The notes: generated by a model not told the origin, from the sequence alone. Shown: positions 37,897-46,898, numbered from the stretch's first letter. The stretch is 64,000 nt of DNA from Pseudomonadota bacterium (GCA_026399515.1 JAPLQT010000038.1:70196-134195), one strand, 5' to 3'. Translations and numbers: made by a program.

Positions 37897-38743
37897 GGCG
37901 GCTCGCTTCGAGGTGTTGAATCTGCCGGTCGGCCTTATCGGCCTCCGCCAGCAATATGTCCAGAGTCGGAATGTCGTTGTCCCATTCGATCAGGGTGGCG
38001 ACCGGGCCAAAGCGCCGCAAGGCTTCGGCGTAAAGCCGCCAGACGACGTCCTGCACCGGCCGCGAGTGGGTGTCGACCAGGAAGTCATCGACTTCCGAAT
38101 AGCCCGCCAGATGGATTTCGCCGACCGCGTCGCGTGGAATTCCGCGCAGGTAGGCCATAGCGTCGAAGCCATGGTTGAACGCGCTGACATGGATGTTATT
38201 GACGTCGAGCAGGATCTTGCAACCGGTCCGCCGGCTGAGCTCCGCCAGGAACTCCCACTCCGGGTATGCCGCCCCGGCAAAGCGCACATAACTGGACACG
38301 TTCTCGATCATGATGGTGCGTCCCAGCACATCCTGCATCCTGGCTATACGGGCGCCGATGTGGGACAAGGCTTCCTCTGTGTAGGGCAGGGGCAGCAGGT
38401 CGTTGAGAAAACGCCCATCCACCGACGACCAGCACAGGTGCTCGGAAATCGCCGCCGGTTCGATGCGCTCGACCAGGGTTTTGAGTTTGTCGAGATGCCG
38501 CTCGCTCAGTTCGTCGCTGGAGCCCAGCGACATGCCGACGCCATGCAGGCTCAGCGGGTAATGCCGGCGTACCGCTTCGAGTATGCGCAGCGGCTCGCCG
38601 CCCGGACCGAAGAAATTCTCGCTATGGACTTCGAGCCAGCCTATGGCCGGGAGATCCTCCAAAACCTGGCGGTGGTGCGGCTCGCGCAAGCCGATTCCGG
38701 CCCGCACTGGCAGTTGGCCACCGGCATTGCCGGAGGGATGCAT
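37880..38743 (-). CDS. bufB: BufB/MbnB-like DUF692 multinuclear iron-dependent oxidase
   Basis: 287 residues, a TIM-barrel DUF692 enzyme. Metal-binding and active-site segments are present: LEVHSENFF, PLSLHGVGMSLG, AAISEHLCWS, MIENVSSY, LLDVNNIHVSAFNHGFDA, GEIHLAGYSEVDDFLVDTH and LIEWDNDIP. Enzymes of this family (MbnB, HvfB, BufB) use two or three iron ions to convert Cys residues of a precursor peptide to thiooxazole or oxazolone-type groups. It lies 15 bases after bufA and overlaps bufC. The peptide with four Cys in bufA is the likely substrate. Confidence 0.92.
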   Translation of the reverse strand: MHPSGNAGGQLPVRAGIGLREPHHRQVLEDLPAIGWLEVHSENFFGPGGEPLRILEAVRRHYPLSLHGVGMSLGSSDELSERHLDKLKTLVERIEPAAISEHLCWSSVDGRFLNDLLPLPYTEEALSHIGARIARMQDVLGRTIMIENVSSYVRFAGAAYPEWEFLAELSRRTGCKILLDVNNIHVSAFNHGFDAMAYLRGIPRDAVGEIHLAGYSEVDDFLVDTHSRPVQDVVWRLYAEALRRFGPVATLIEWDNDIPTLDILLAEADKADRQIQHLEASRHALAA

Positions 38744-38758
38744 GGCGGCGACAGCTTG

Positions 38759-39043
38759 TTACTTCTTGCCCATATCGGCGGCGGGTTTCAATTTGCCGCC
38801 CATCTTCTCGCAGCTACCCTTGGCCACGTATTTCCAGTCGTTCGGGTCCTTGTCGGTTTGGGACTGCCCGGCGCAGGAATGCTTGCTGTTGGCCCCGCTG
38901 CAATCGTTTTGGCCGGCCTTGGCGACGCCGTAGCATTTTTCCTTGGCTTCTTCCGCCGCCTGGACGGTGCCGATGGATGTCACCACGCCGATAGCGAACA
39001 GACCGGCGATGGCGCTCTTGATGAGGGTGTTTTGATCGTTCAT
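38759..39043 (-). CDS. bufA: Bufferin-type precursor peptide (DUF2282), BufA-like
   Basis: 94 residues from an ATG with AGGAG upstream. A signal sequence ends at about residue 30 ([20 protein letters not shown]). The mature part has four Cys in the pattern [16 protein letters not shown] and SC before a Lys/Gly-rich tail, as in DUF2282 peptides of the BufA1 class. The peptide is thought to be modified by the DUF692 enzyme in the cytoplasm, exported through Sec or Tat, and bind copper in the periplasm. This is known for Caulobacter bufferins and is inferred here. Confidence 0.9.
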   Translation of the reverse strand: MNDQNTLIKSAIAGLFAIGVVTSIGTVQAAEEAKEKCYGVAKAGQNDCSGANSKHSCAGQSQTDKDPNDWKYVAKGSCEKMGGKLKPAADMGKK

Positions 39044-39105
39044 GGTTGTCTCCTGAGAGGTTGTGGGTTCAATCCAACTCGGACGTTGTTGCATCAGGCT
39101 GAAAT

Positions 39106-39134
39106 AATATAGCACTAAATCAATTGACGGTCAG
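39106..39134 (-). promoter_or_regulatory. Candidate promoter of the bufferin operon
   Basis: On the minus strand CTGACC (-35, 39129-39134) and TATATT (-10, 39106-39111) are separated by 17 bases, about 62 bases before bufA. It looks like a sigma-70 promoter; no ECF-type or copper-regulator site is obvious. Confidence 0.5.
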
Positions 39135-39260
39135 TATCAATCCGCTACTTTGATCGTCGCCCTATCGGGCTTACGCAGACATTCCCCTTGAATCCTGCTA
39201 TCGTTAGCCTTTCGGGTTCGCGTCTGTCCAACCGGAGTCATTCACAGAGGAACAGGCTTC

Positions 39261-39704
39261 ATGCAAATCGAATGGTGGCAGTGGGCGGTTGCCGGGATCG
39301 TCCTGGTGCTCTCCGAGTTGGCGGTGCCGGCCTTCGTGCTGGTCTGGTTCGGGCTGGGGGCACTGGTGGTGGCGCTGATCGTGGCTGTCCTGCCGCAATT
39401 CGGCGTGACCGCCCAGCTATCGGTGTGGCTGGTGGTCTCGGTGGGGCTGGTGGCGCTCTGGTTCAAGATCTTCAAACCGAATTTCCACAAGACCCGGGTC
39501 GGCATGTCCGACGCCAACGTGATCGGCGAGGTCGGCCTGCTGACGCGCGACGTGGCGCCATTTCAGAACGGCGAAGTGCGTTTCCAGAAACCGATGGTGG
39601 GCTCCGATGTCTGGCCCTGCATGGCCGATGAAGCCATTCCAGCGGGTGTTCGCGTCAAGGTGCTGACCGTCGAAGGCAGCTTGTTGAAGGTAGGTAAAAT
39701 CTGA
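39261..39704 (+). CDS. NfeD-like membrane protein
   Basis: 147 residues: two to three hydrophobic segments (WQWAVAGIVLVLSELAVPAF and ALVVALIVAVL) and a C-terminal OB-fold (NVIGEVGLLTRDVAPFQNGE, GVRVKVLTVEGSLLKV). This is the short NfeD type without the protease domain. The stop overlaps the start of the SPFH gene (TGATG), the classic pairing in which NfeD partners a stomatin/prohibitin-like protein in membrane microdomain upkeep. Confidence 0.9.
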   Translation: MQIEWWQWAVAGIVLVLSELAVPAFVLVWFGLGALVVALIVAVLPQFGVTAQLSVWLVVSVGLVALWFKIFKPNFHKTRVGMSDANVIGEVGLLTRDVAPFQNGEVRFQKPMVGSDVWPCMADEAIPAGVRVKVLTVEGSLLKVGKI

Positions 39705-40573
39705 TGGAGTCCGCCATGGGTGCTGGGTTCGTATTCGTCATTGCGCTGCTCGTCTTCGCCATCGTCACGCTGGCCAAAGGCGTGCGCATCGTCCCGCAAG
39801 GCACGGAATGGATCGTCGAGCGCCTGGGAAAATACAGCGCCACGCTACATCCCGGACTCAACATCATCATTCCCTATATCGATCAGGTTACGTATAAGCT
39901 GGTGACCAAGGACATCATCCTCGACGTGCAGGAACAGGAAGTCATCACTCGCGACAACGCCGTCATCCTGATTAACGCCATCGCCTTCATCAAGATCACC
40001 GATCCGATCAAGGCGGTGTATGGCGTGACGGATTTCTCCGAGGCGATCCGCAACATGATCATGACCACCTTGCGCTCCATCGCCGGCGACATGGATCTCG
40101 ACCAGGCGCTCTCCAGCCGCGACAAGATCAAGGCAAAGCTGCGCGAAAGCATCGCCGACGAAGCCATCGACTGGGGCTTGACCGTCAAGTCGGTGGAGAT
40201 CCAGGACATCAAGCCATCGCCGTCGATGGTGAAGGCGATGGAAGCGCAAGCCGCGGCCGAGCGCGAAAGAAAAGCCACGGTGACCAAGGCGGAAGGGACC
40301 AAGCAATCGGCCATTCTTCAGGCCGAAGCGCGTCTGGAGGCGGCCCGGCGCGATGCCGAAGCCCAGATTACGCTGGCCGAAGCCAGCGCCGAAGCCATTC
40401 GCCGCGTCGCCGCCGCGATCGGCAACCAGGATGCGCCGATGCGCTACATGCTCGGCGAGCGCTATCTCGCGGCGATGGGCAAACTGGCCGAATCGGCGAA
40501 TGCCAAGACCATCGTGCTGCCGGCGGATATCCAGGAATCACTGCGTGGCATCCTCGGCCGCGCCCGCGAGTAG
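39704..40573 (+). CDS. SPFH/band 7 protein (stomatin/QmcA-like)
   Basis: 289 residues. An N-terminal membrane segment (FVFVIALLVFAIVTLAKGV) precedes the SPFH domain (about residues 25-180), with GTEWIVERLGKYSATLHPGL, VTKDIILDVQEQEVITRDNA and DLDQALSSRDKIKAKLRE. A coiled-coil tail rich in Ala/Glu/Arg follows. An alternative ATG four codons downstream has a good GGAG site. It should form oligomers in the inner membrane, working with the NfeD-like product. Confidence 0.92.
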   Translation: MESAMGAGFVFVIALLVFAIVTLAKGVRIVPQGTEWIVERLGKYSATLHPGLNIIIPYIDQVTYKLVTKDIILDVQEQEVITRDNAVILINAIAFIKITDPIKAVYGVTDFSEAIRNMIMTTLRSIAGDMDLDQALSSRDKIKAKLRESIADEAIDWGLTVKSVEIQDIKPSPSMVKAMEAQAAAERERKATVTKAEGTKQSAILQAEARLEAARRDAEAQITLAEASAEAIRRVAAAIGNQDAPMRYMLGERYLAAMGKLAESANAKTIVLPADIQESLRGILGRARE

Positions 40574-40607
40574 CGTCTTGATCTGAAGGTGGTGAGAGGG
40601 ACGGGCT

Positions 40608-40958
40608 TTAGATGCAGACTTCCTCGACAGCCTCCGCGCAGTCTGTGTGGAAGGCGTCTTCATCGGTGACAACATTGCGTTGAACGCGTTGCGCCGATGC
40701 TTCCTGCAAAGAAGTCGCCGTTTCGTCATCGGCGGACAGGAAAACTCTTAGACAGGCCTCGAACGCGGAGAAATCGATGATGATTTTCTGGCCGTCGGTA
40801 TCCAGGGCTGGAGCGTCCTGTAAGCACTTCGCCAAAACGTCGTCCGTAATATCTTCCCAGTCGCGGCCTGGCGCGTGGACCTCGGCGGTTGCGGGCATGG
40901 AGCGGAGGGTTTGAGTCTTGAACCTGCCGTAGTTTCTGGCTGTCGAGCCTATGCCCAT
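40608..40958 (-). CDS. Hypothetical protein with acidic C-terminus
   Basis: 116 residues from an ATG with GGGAGC upstream. No membrane segment or signal is seen. The sequence is acidic towards the C-terminus (DEDAFHTDCAEAVEEVC) and has IDFSAFEACLRVFLS in the middle. I do not recognise it. It converges with the SPFH gene and diverges from the TRAP-type gene. Confidence 0.6.
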   Translation of the reverse strand: MGIGSTARNYGRFKTQTLRSMPATAEVHAPGRDWEDITDDVLAKCLQDAPALDTDGQKIIIDFSAFEACLRVFLSADDETATSLQEASAQRVQRNVVTDEDAFHTDCAEAVEEVCI

Positions 40959-41198
40959 GGTTGCTCCCAATTGGATTGCGGACGTAAAAAGTTACGCCTC
41001 TTCTTGTTAACGGCAATTTTCCGTCTGACTAAAGCGATGTGGATGCTATCAGGGATCGCCCGGACTCGTCTCCGAATGCCACGGCTTTTTCCAATTGGCC
41101 AGTCAGATATTCAACAGGTCGCCGAGCAATACGCCCGCCGCAGCGTTTGCGCTTTACAATTTCATCCGTGCAACCAACACCCGTGTCGGGAGACAAGA

Positions 41199-42224
41199 AT
41201 GCCACCATCCCCATCCATTACCCTCCGCCTTATTCTTGCCGCGAGTGCGGCGCTGTGCGCCGTCAATGTGGCTGTTGCCGATACGAACAGCCCCATCGTC
41301 ATCAAATTCAGTCATGTTGCCGCAACCGACACGCCGAAGGGCCAAGGCGCCGAGCGCTTCAAGAAACTTGCCGAGCAGCGCACGCAGGGGCGCGTGCGTG
41401 TGGATGTTTATCCCAACAGTTCCTTGTTCAAGGACAAGGAAGAACTCGAAGCGCTGCAAATGGGTTCGGTACACATGCTCGCCCCGTCCATCTCCAAGTT
41501 CGGGCCCTTTGGCGTCAAGGAGTTCGAGGTTTTCGACCTGCCGTTCGTGACTCCGGATATCGCCAGCTTTCAGCGGCTGACGAAAAGCGAATTTGCAACC
41601 TCCCTGCTCAAGAAACTGGAATCAAGGGGCGCGCTTGGCCTGGCCTACTGGGATGCCGGTTTTCGCGTGATTACGGCGAACCGGCCCTTGCATAAGTTGT
41701 CCGACTTCAAGGGAATGAAAATCCGCATCAACTCGTCCAAGGTCAATGATGCCAGCATACGATCGCTGGGCGCGATACCGCAGACGATGGCGTTCTCCGA
41801 AGTCTATCAAGGCTTGCAGACCGGGGTCGTCGACGGGGCGGACACGGTCATGTCCAACGCGCTGACGCAGAAATTCTACGAGGTGCAGAAGCACATTTCC
41901 CTCCTGCACCATTCGCACCAAGGCTACATCCTGGTCGTCAACAAGAAGTTCTGGGACGGGTTGCCGGCGGACATCAGAAAATCGCTGGATTCGGCGGCGG
42001 CCGACGCGAGTACTTACGAAAACGCTTTATCCGTCGCGGAAGATCGCAACGCACTGGACAAGATCAGGGATTCAGGCAAATCCACGATCTATGAACCAAC
42101 GGCCGCCGAGCGCGATGAAATCAGGAAGGCCATGATGTCGGTCCATCGCGACATGGAAGGCCGCCTCGGCCGGGAAAACATCCAGGCCATCTACAAGGCG
42201 AGCGGTTTCGTTGCGACGAAGTGA
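41199..42224 (+). CDS. dctP: TRAP transporter substrate-binding protein (DctP family), no adjacent membrane subunits
   Basis: 341 residues from an ATG with GGGAG upstream. A signal peptide ends near residue 27 (AASAALCAVNVAVADT). DctP motifs follow: IVIKFSHVAATDTPKGQGAERF, LEALQMGSVHMLAPSISKFG, and FDLPFVTPD, with a conserved Arg region near KIRINSSKVNDAS and PQTMAFSEVYQGLQTGVVDG. It captures a carboxylate in the periplasm. The DctQ and DctM membrane genes are not next to it, and the next gene converges with a shared TGATCA stop junction, so it is an orphan here. Confidence 0.9.
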   Translation: MPPSPSITLRLILAASAALCAVNVAVADTNSPIVIKFSHVAATDTPKGQGAERFKKLAEQRTQGRVRVDVYPNSSLFKDKEELEALQMGSVHMLAPSISKFGPFGVKEFEVFDLPFVTPDIASFQRLTKSEFATSLLKKLESRGALGLAYWDAGFRVITANRPLHKLSDFKGMKIRINSSKVNDASIRSLGAIPQTMAFSEVYQGLQTGVVDGADTVMSNALTQKFYEVQKHISLLHHSHQGYILVVNKKFWDGLPADIRKSLDSAAADASTYENALSVAEDRNALDKIRDSGKSTIYEPTAAERDEIRKAMMSVHRDMEGRLGRENIQAIYKASGFVATK

Positions 42225-43343
42225 TCAGTCGATCGGCCAAGGCATAGCCTCCGGCAGTGTCTGCTCGACCGGTCGCCGGCTGGGTTCGGGTTCAAGTGCA
42301 TCCACGCCGCGCCACCATGGCGTAACGTGATCGACGTGTGCCGGTTCGACCGGCTCGCCGAGGCGCGGCATGACGAGTTGCGCGCCGGTTGCCGGCGCAA
42401 GTGCCAGCAGCGTTTCGGCGGGTTCGTCCCAGGCATGCATGGCCAGGCTGAAGGTGCCCCAATGGACGGGCAGAAACGCGCCGCCGCCAAGCAAGGCCAG
42501 CGCTTCGAGCGCATTCTCCGGACCGAGGTGGATGTCGCCCCATGCCGGATGAAACGCGCCCACCACGAGCATCACCAGATCGAACGGACCGAGGCGTTCC
42601 CGGATGGTCGAATATTCCGTCGTCAGTCCGGTGTCGCCGCTGAAGAAAACCCCATGCCGGGGCGAACGGATGACCAGCGACGACCACAGAGTCGAATTGC
42701 GGTCTTTCAGGGCGCGGCCGGAGAAGTGCTGGGAAGGGGCGGCGGTCACCGTAAGGTCGGCGTTGGGCAGCGTATGCGATTCCCACCAGTCGAGCTCGGT
42801 GATCCGGTGCGCCGGCACCCCCCATGCCTCGAGATGCGAACCGACGCCGAGCGAAGTAACGAAGGGTACGTCGCTGTGCGCCAGTTCGCGTATCGTGGGG
42901 TAGTCCAGATGGTCGTAGTGGTCGTGGGAAACCAGCACCAGATCGATAGGCGGCAGCGCGCGCAGCGGGATCGGTACCGGCTGGAAGCGCTTCGGTCCGG
43001 CCAGGCGGGAAGGGGAGGCGCGTTGTCCCCATACCGGATCTGTCAACACTCGGAGCCCGTCGATTTCGATCAGTACGGTGGAATGCCCGAGCCAGGTCGC
43101 CCGCAAGCCTGTGGCGGGCGGTTCGGCCCAGACCGGAGCGGGATTGTCGGACGGCAGCGGCCGACCGGGAACGCGCCGTTCGCCGCCGCAGAGGAAGTCC
43201 TTCAAGGTCGGCCGGGCGACGGCCGTGCTGCGCAAACCCCTCGGGATCGGGTAGATGTTTCGAAAGCCCTCTTCGACCCAAAGCAGGGAGGCCTTCATGC
43301 GTTCCAGGCGCAGGCCGTCCGGCTTCTTGCCAAATGACTTCAT
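42225..43343 (-). CDS. MBL-fold metallo-hydrolase (UlaG/NAPE-PLD-like)
   Basis: 372 residues. After ~80 N-terminal residues the beta-lactamase-fold motif HDHYDHLDYPTIREL binds two metal ions. Other ligands appear in TWLGHSTVLIEIDGLRVLTDP, the GHSTVLIE start strand, FFSGDTGLTTEYS and HPAWGDIHLGPENALE, with LPVHWGTFSLAMHAWDEP near the end. It looks like the UlaG or N-acyl-phosphatidylethanolamine phospholipase D-like group, known to hydrolyse lactones or phosphodiesters. The substrate is unknown. Confidence 0.88.
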   Translation of the reverse strand: MKSFGKKPDGLRLERMKASLLWVEEGFRNIYPIPRGLRSTAVARPTLKDFLCGGERRVPGRPLPSDNPAPVWAEPPATGLRATWLGHSTVLIEIDGLRVLTDPVWGQRASPSRLAGPKRFQPVPIPLRALPPIDLVLVSHDHYDHLDYPTIRELAHSDVPFVTSLGVGSHLEAWGVPAHRITELDWWESHTLPNADLTVTAAPSQHFSGRALKDRNSTLWSSLVIRSPRHGVFFSGDTGLTTEYSTIRERLGPFDLVMLVVGAFHPAWGDIHLGPENALEALALLGGGAFLPVHWGTFSLAMHAWDEPAETLLALAPATGAQLVMPRLGEPVEPAHVDHVTPWWRGVDALEPEPSRRPVEQTLPEAMPWPID

Positions 43344-43365
43344 CGACGCTCCCGGTTTCCTTCGC

Positions 43366-43974
43366 CTATTTGACGAGGCCCTCGGCTTTCATGGCTGCAA
43401 CGACTGCGGGACGGGCTCCCACCAAGGCTCGGAAGGCGAGCAGATTCTTGAACCCGGACAGATCCAGGCCGACATACTGCGCCCAGTTGGTCACGGTAAA
43501 TAGATAGCCGTCGGCCACCGTGAAGGTGTCGCCCATCAAGTACTTCTTGCCGGCCAGTTCTCCGTCGACCCAGGCCAGGCGCGCGCTCAGTTGTTTCATG
43601 GTCGCGGATTTGGCATCGGCGGCTGTCGCCGGATTGAACAGGGGACCGAACGTCTTGTGAATTTCCGTGCCGATGAAAGTCAGCCACTCCTGAAGCTTGT
43701 AGCGCTCAAAGCTGCCGTTGGCCGGCGCCAGGTTTTTGGCCGGTGCCTGATCGGCGATGTATTGAACGATGGCCGGGCCTTCGCGCAGGCGCCGGCCGTC
43801 ATCCAGCTCGAGCAGCGGCACGTAGCCAAGCGGGTTGATGGTGTAGTAGTCCGTTCCATCCGGCAATTTGTGCGTCTTGGTGGGCGCCGGTATCGCCTCG
43901 AACTGAAGGCCGGCCTCATAAAGGGCAATGTGGGGGGAAAGCGAACAGGCGCCTGGCGAATAGTAGAGTTTCAT
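43366..43974 (-). CDS. gst: Glutathione S-transferase
   Basis: 202 residues, the full GST length. The N-terminal thioredoxin-fold domain has MKLYYSPGACSLSPHIALYE, with catalytic Ser or Cys near residue 10, and the glutathione cis-Pro region YVPLLELDDGRRLREGPAIVQYIAD. The C-terminal helical domain follows (KLQEWLTFIGTEIHKTFGPLFN). It is similar to the beta-class bacterial GSTs. It probably conjugates glutathione to electrophiles in the cytoplasm. It is transcribed toward the MBL-fold gene, 22 bases away, so they may share one transcript. Confidence 0.92.
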   Translation of the reverse strand: MKLYYSPGACSLSPHIALYEAGLQFEAIPAPTKTHKLPDGTDYYTINPLGYVPLLELDDGRRLREGPAIVQYIADQAPAKNLAPANGSFERYKLQEWLTFIGTEIHKTFGPLFNPATAADAKSATMKQLSARLAWVDGELAGKKYLMGDTFTVADGYLFTVTNWAQYVGLDLSGFKNLLAFRALVGARPAVVAAMKAEGLVK

Positions 43975-44094
43975 TTGAGTCCTCCATAGGTATTGGGCAT
44001 ACGTTGTCAGGAAGTACTTTATTCCTCAACAACACCGTACGCAGTTTAGCCGATAGTCGGGGAGTTTTGACTTTCCCCCAGTTAAACCATTGCC

Positions 44095-45366
44095 TCACCC
44101 GGCCAGACGGACAAGAAAAGCGCCTTGCCTACTTGGCGGAAGCGGTATCCGCACGATGTGTCCGCTGCCCGGCGCCGAATGCGCGAGTGTGACGGTCCCG
44201 TCGACGTGTATTCTTTCCATGCATTCGATCTTGACGACCAGGTTGCCGGCGGGATGGATCAACTCTATCGTGTCGCCGACGTCGAAGCGGTTCTTGACAT
44301 CGACCTCGGCCCAGCCCGTATCGTCGTAGCGACAAAGATCCCCCACATAGAGACTCTGCCCGCGCTGCGACAAACCCGTCAGGTAGTTCTGGTGCTCGGC
44401 GTCGGGATGACGCTCGTAGAACCCGGCGGTGTAGCCCCGATTGGCGAGATCCGCCAGACGGCCGATCAGCCCCGTATCGAAGCTGCGGCCGGCAGCGGCA
44501 TCGTCGATCGCCTGCCGGTAGGCTTGGCAGGTTCGTGCCACATAGTAGGCGGACTTGGTGCGCCCTTCGATCTTCAGCGAGTCGATGCCGATCTCGACCA
44601 GGCGGGAAACATATTCGATGGCGCGCAGATCCTTCGAGTTGAGAATATAGGTTCCGTGCTCGTCTTCCTCCATGGGCATCAGTTGGCCGGGCCGGGTCTC
44701 CTCTTCGATCAGGCAGACATCGCCGGCCGGATTTGCCGCAGCGGGTTTGACGTCGTAACTCCAGCGGCACGAGTTGGTGCAACTGCCCTGGTTCGAATCG
44801 CGGTGGTTGAAATAGCCGGAGAGCAGGCAGCGGCCGGAGTAGGCGACGCACAGGGCGCCATGGACGAACACCTCGAGTTCGATATCCGGACATTCCTGGC
44901 GGATCTCGGCAATTTCATCGAGGGATAGCTCACGCGACAGGATGATCCGTGTCAAGCCGATAGCCTGCCAGAAGCGCACCGCCGCGTAGTTCACCGTGTT
45001 GGCCTGCACCGAGAGATGAATCGGCATTTCCGGCCAGGTTTCCCGAATCATCCGTATCAAGCCCGGATCTGCCATGATCAGCGCGTCGGGCCGGAGCGCG
45101 ATCACCGGCGCCATATCCGCAAGATAGGTTTTAAGCTTGGCGTTGTGCGGGATGATGTTGCTGACGATGTAGAACCTGGCTCCGCGCTGTCGTGCCAATG
45201 CAATGCCTTCGGCGAGTTTGTCGACGCTGCCGAATTCGTTGTTGCGCACCCGCAGGCTATAACGCGGTTGGCCCGCATAGACGGCGCTGGCGCCGTAGTC
45301 GAGCGCCGCCGCGACCATGCGCAGGCTACCGGCGGGGGCAAGGAGTTCGGGAGTCGGGCCGGTCAT
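44095..45366 (-). CDS. trhP: Peptidase U32-family tRNA hydroxylation protein TrhP (YegQ-like)
   Basis: 423 residues. The U32 signature region LEVFVHGALCVAYSGRCLLS is followed by HRDSNQGSCTNSCRWSYD, a Cys-rich metal/iron-sulfur site. N-terminal ELLAPAGSLRMVAAALDYGASAVYAG is the family's barrel start. Despite the family name, E. coli YegQ (TrhP) needs prephenate to hydroxylate uridine 34 in tRNA. The C-terminal domain (VDVKNRFDVGDTIELIHPAG) is the OB-like part. The M20 peptidase gene lies upstream on the same strand. Confidence 0.9.
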   Translation of the reverse strand: MTGPTPELLAPAGSLRMVAAALDYGASAVYAGQPRYSLRVRNNEFGSVDKLAEGIALARQRGARFYIVSNIIPHNAKLKTYLADMAPVIALRPDALIMADPGLIRMIRETWPEMPIHLSVQANTVNYAAVRFWQAIGLTRIILSRELSLDEIAEIRQECPDIELEVFVHGALCVAYSGRCLLSGYFNHRDSNQGSCTNSCRWSYDVKPAAANPAGDVCLIEEETRPGQLMPMEEDEHGTYILNSKDLRAIEYVSRLVEIGIDSLKIEGRTKSAYYVARTCQAYRQAIDDAAAGRSFDTGLIGRLADLANRGYTAGFYERHPDAEHQNYLTGLSQRGQSLYVGDLCRYDDTGWAEVDVKNRFDVGDTIELIHPAGNLVVKIECMERIHVDGTVTLAHSAPGSGHIVRIPLPPSRQGAFLVRLAG

Positions 45367-45450
45367 TGCGCAATCTCGTCGAAGAACTGGTTGATCACCT
45401 GGGCACCTTGCTCCGTTCGGCCGACTACGCTTCCAACAACCCGGCCAAGA

Positions 45451-46752
45451 CTAGCGTTCCGCTCCCAAGTCCATGATGAGGCGAACCAGTAAATAGAGTC
45501 TCGGTTCGATAGAGTCGAGCTCGACATACTCTTCGTCCGATGAATGGTAGCCATATCCCGCCAGTCCGAAGCTCTCAGCCACCGCCGATTTTCCGGACAA
45601 GGCTGCGAACGCCGCATCGGTGCCGCCGCCCTTGCCAGTCTCGTCCACGCCGAGTGTCTTGCCGAGTTCGGCGTAGATGGCCTGGGCCTTGCGTGCCAGG
45701 GCCCGGTTGGCATCGGTGACTTCCAGCGGCGGGCGCCGCCTCTCGAATCCCGCCTCGACCTTCGTGTCCGGTATGAGTGGCTTGATCGCCGCGATCCGTT
45801 CCCTGAACTGGCGCTCGATCCAGTCGTAATCGGCCACGCGCTGAACCCGCACGTCAGCCTGGGCAGTGGCCTGTTCGGTAATGACGTTGCGCGTCGTGCC
45901 GGCGCTGGCGATGGTCCAGTTGAACTTGACGCCCTTGGATGAATCGCTGAGATCGCGCGACAGCAACAGCCGGTTGGCAAGTTCGTACAGCGCATTGCGC
46001 CCATCTTCCGGGTTGACCCCGGCATGCGCCGCGCGCCCCTTGACGTTAAGGATTGCGGCCCCGATACCGCTGGTCGCCAAGGCGATGTTGTCCTTGGTGC
46101 CGAGGGTTGGCTCACAGGAAAGCACATAGTCGTGCTCGCTGCCGAGGCGTTCGATCAGTTTGCGCGCTCCCGGCGTGCTGATTTCCTCGTCACCGTTGAT
46201 GGACACCGTCAGCGTCTTGTAATCGGAAAAACCGAGTGACTTGAGTAACCCCAACGCATGCAGAATCACCGCAATGCCACCTTTATCGTCGGCGATGCCG
46301 GGACCGAAGGCGCGGTTGCCTTCGACGCGAAACGGTCGTTTGGCCAGCGTTCCGCGGGGGTAGACAGTGTCCATATGCCCCAACAACAAGATGCGGCGCG
46401 TGCCCGTACCCTCGAAGCGCGCCACGACGACCTTGCCGACTGTCGGTGGCGTATCCTGCATGCGCGTGATTTCGCTATTCGGATCGATCACTTCGACCTT
46501 GCCACCGGCCGCCTTCAGGCGCTTTTCCAGCAGGTCGGCGATGCGATCGAGTCCCTCCCGGTCGCGGCTGCCGGACTCGATCGCCACCAGATCACGCAAG
46601 GTGTCTACCACGCCCGCTTTCTCACCGGCCACTCGCGACATGACCTGCTGATTGGGTGCCGCCGAGGCGTAAAAACTCCAGGCCGCGGCCGTGGCCGCAA
46701 GCGTTGCATACCTCAAGAAATAATTCCGGACCTTTGTTTTGTTGATCTCCAT
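45451..46752 (-). CDS. Exported M20-family peptidase (glutamate carboxypeptidase-like)
   Basis: 433 residues with a signal peptide (about residues 15-32, TLAATAAAWSFYASAA). Metal-site motifs of M20: LLLGHMDTVYPRG (His and Asp), GPGIADDKGGIAVI (Asp), INGDEEISTPGARK (catalytic Glu, Glu), and GGTDAAF with the C-terminal ligand. Closest in layout to periplasmic glutamate carboxypeptidase (CPG2), which removes C-terminal Glu from peptides or folates. The likely site of action is the periplasm. Confidence 0.9.
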   Translation of the reverse strand: MEINKTKVRNYFLRYATLAATAAAWSFYASAAPNQQVMSRVAGEKAGVVDTLRDLVAIESGSRDREGLDRIADLLEKRLKAAGGKVEVIDPNSEITRMQDTPPTVGKVVVARFEGTGTRRILLLGHMDTVYPRGTLAKRPFRVEGNRAFGPGIADDKGGIAVILHALGLLKSLGFSDYKTLTVSINGDEEISTPGARKLIERLGSEHDYVLSCEPTLGTKDNIALATSGIGAAILNVKGRAAHAGVNPEDGRNALYELANRLLLSRDLSDSSKGVKFNWTIASAGTTRNVITEQATAQADVRVQRVADYDWIERQFRERIAAIKPLIPDTKVEAGFERRRPPLEVTDANRALARKAQAIYAELGKTLGVDETGKGGGTDAAFAALSGKSAVAESFGLAGYGYHSSDEEYVELDSIEPRLYLLVRLIMDLGAER

Positions 46753-46792
46753 GATTCGATGTTCTCCGAAAGACTGAATGGCTCAAGGTTAA

Positions 46793-46832
46793 AAAAGTAG
46801 ACAGCTCAATTCAAAAGTAGACAGCTCAATTC
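46793..46832. repeat. Perfect 20-bp tandem direct repeat
   Basis: AAAAGTAGACAGCTCAATTC occurs twice back to back (46793-46812 and 46813-46832), upstream of the M20 gene in the gap before the large sensor gene's 3' end. The GTAGACAGCTCAATT motif resembles ends of some insertion elements, so it may be a remnant of an excised element. No open frame or longer copy is present. Confidence 0.65.
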
Positions 46833-46898
46833 CACTCGGGAGAGTATCTTCGCGTTTGGTAGCTGTAGTCAATTGTCAATCTCGCGCCGTCATTTGAC

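Noticed and set aside
46793..46832. CRISPR array
   Set aside because: Only two adjacent repeats with no spacer and no cas genes in the window.
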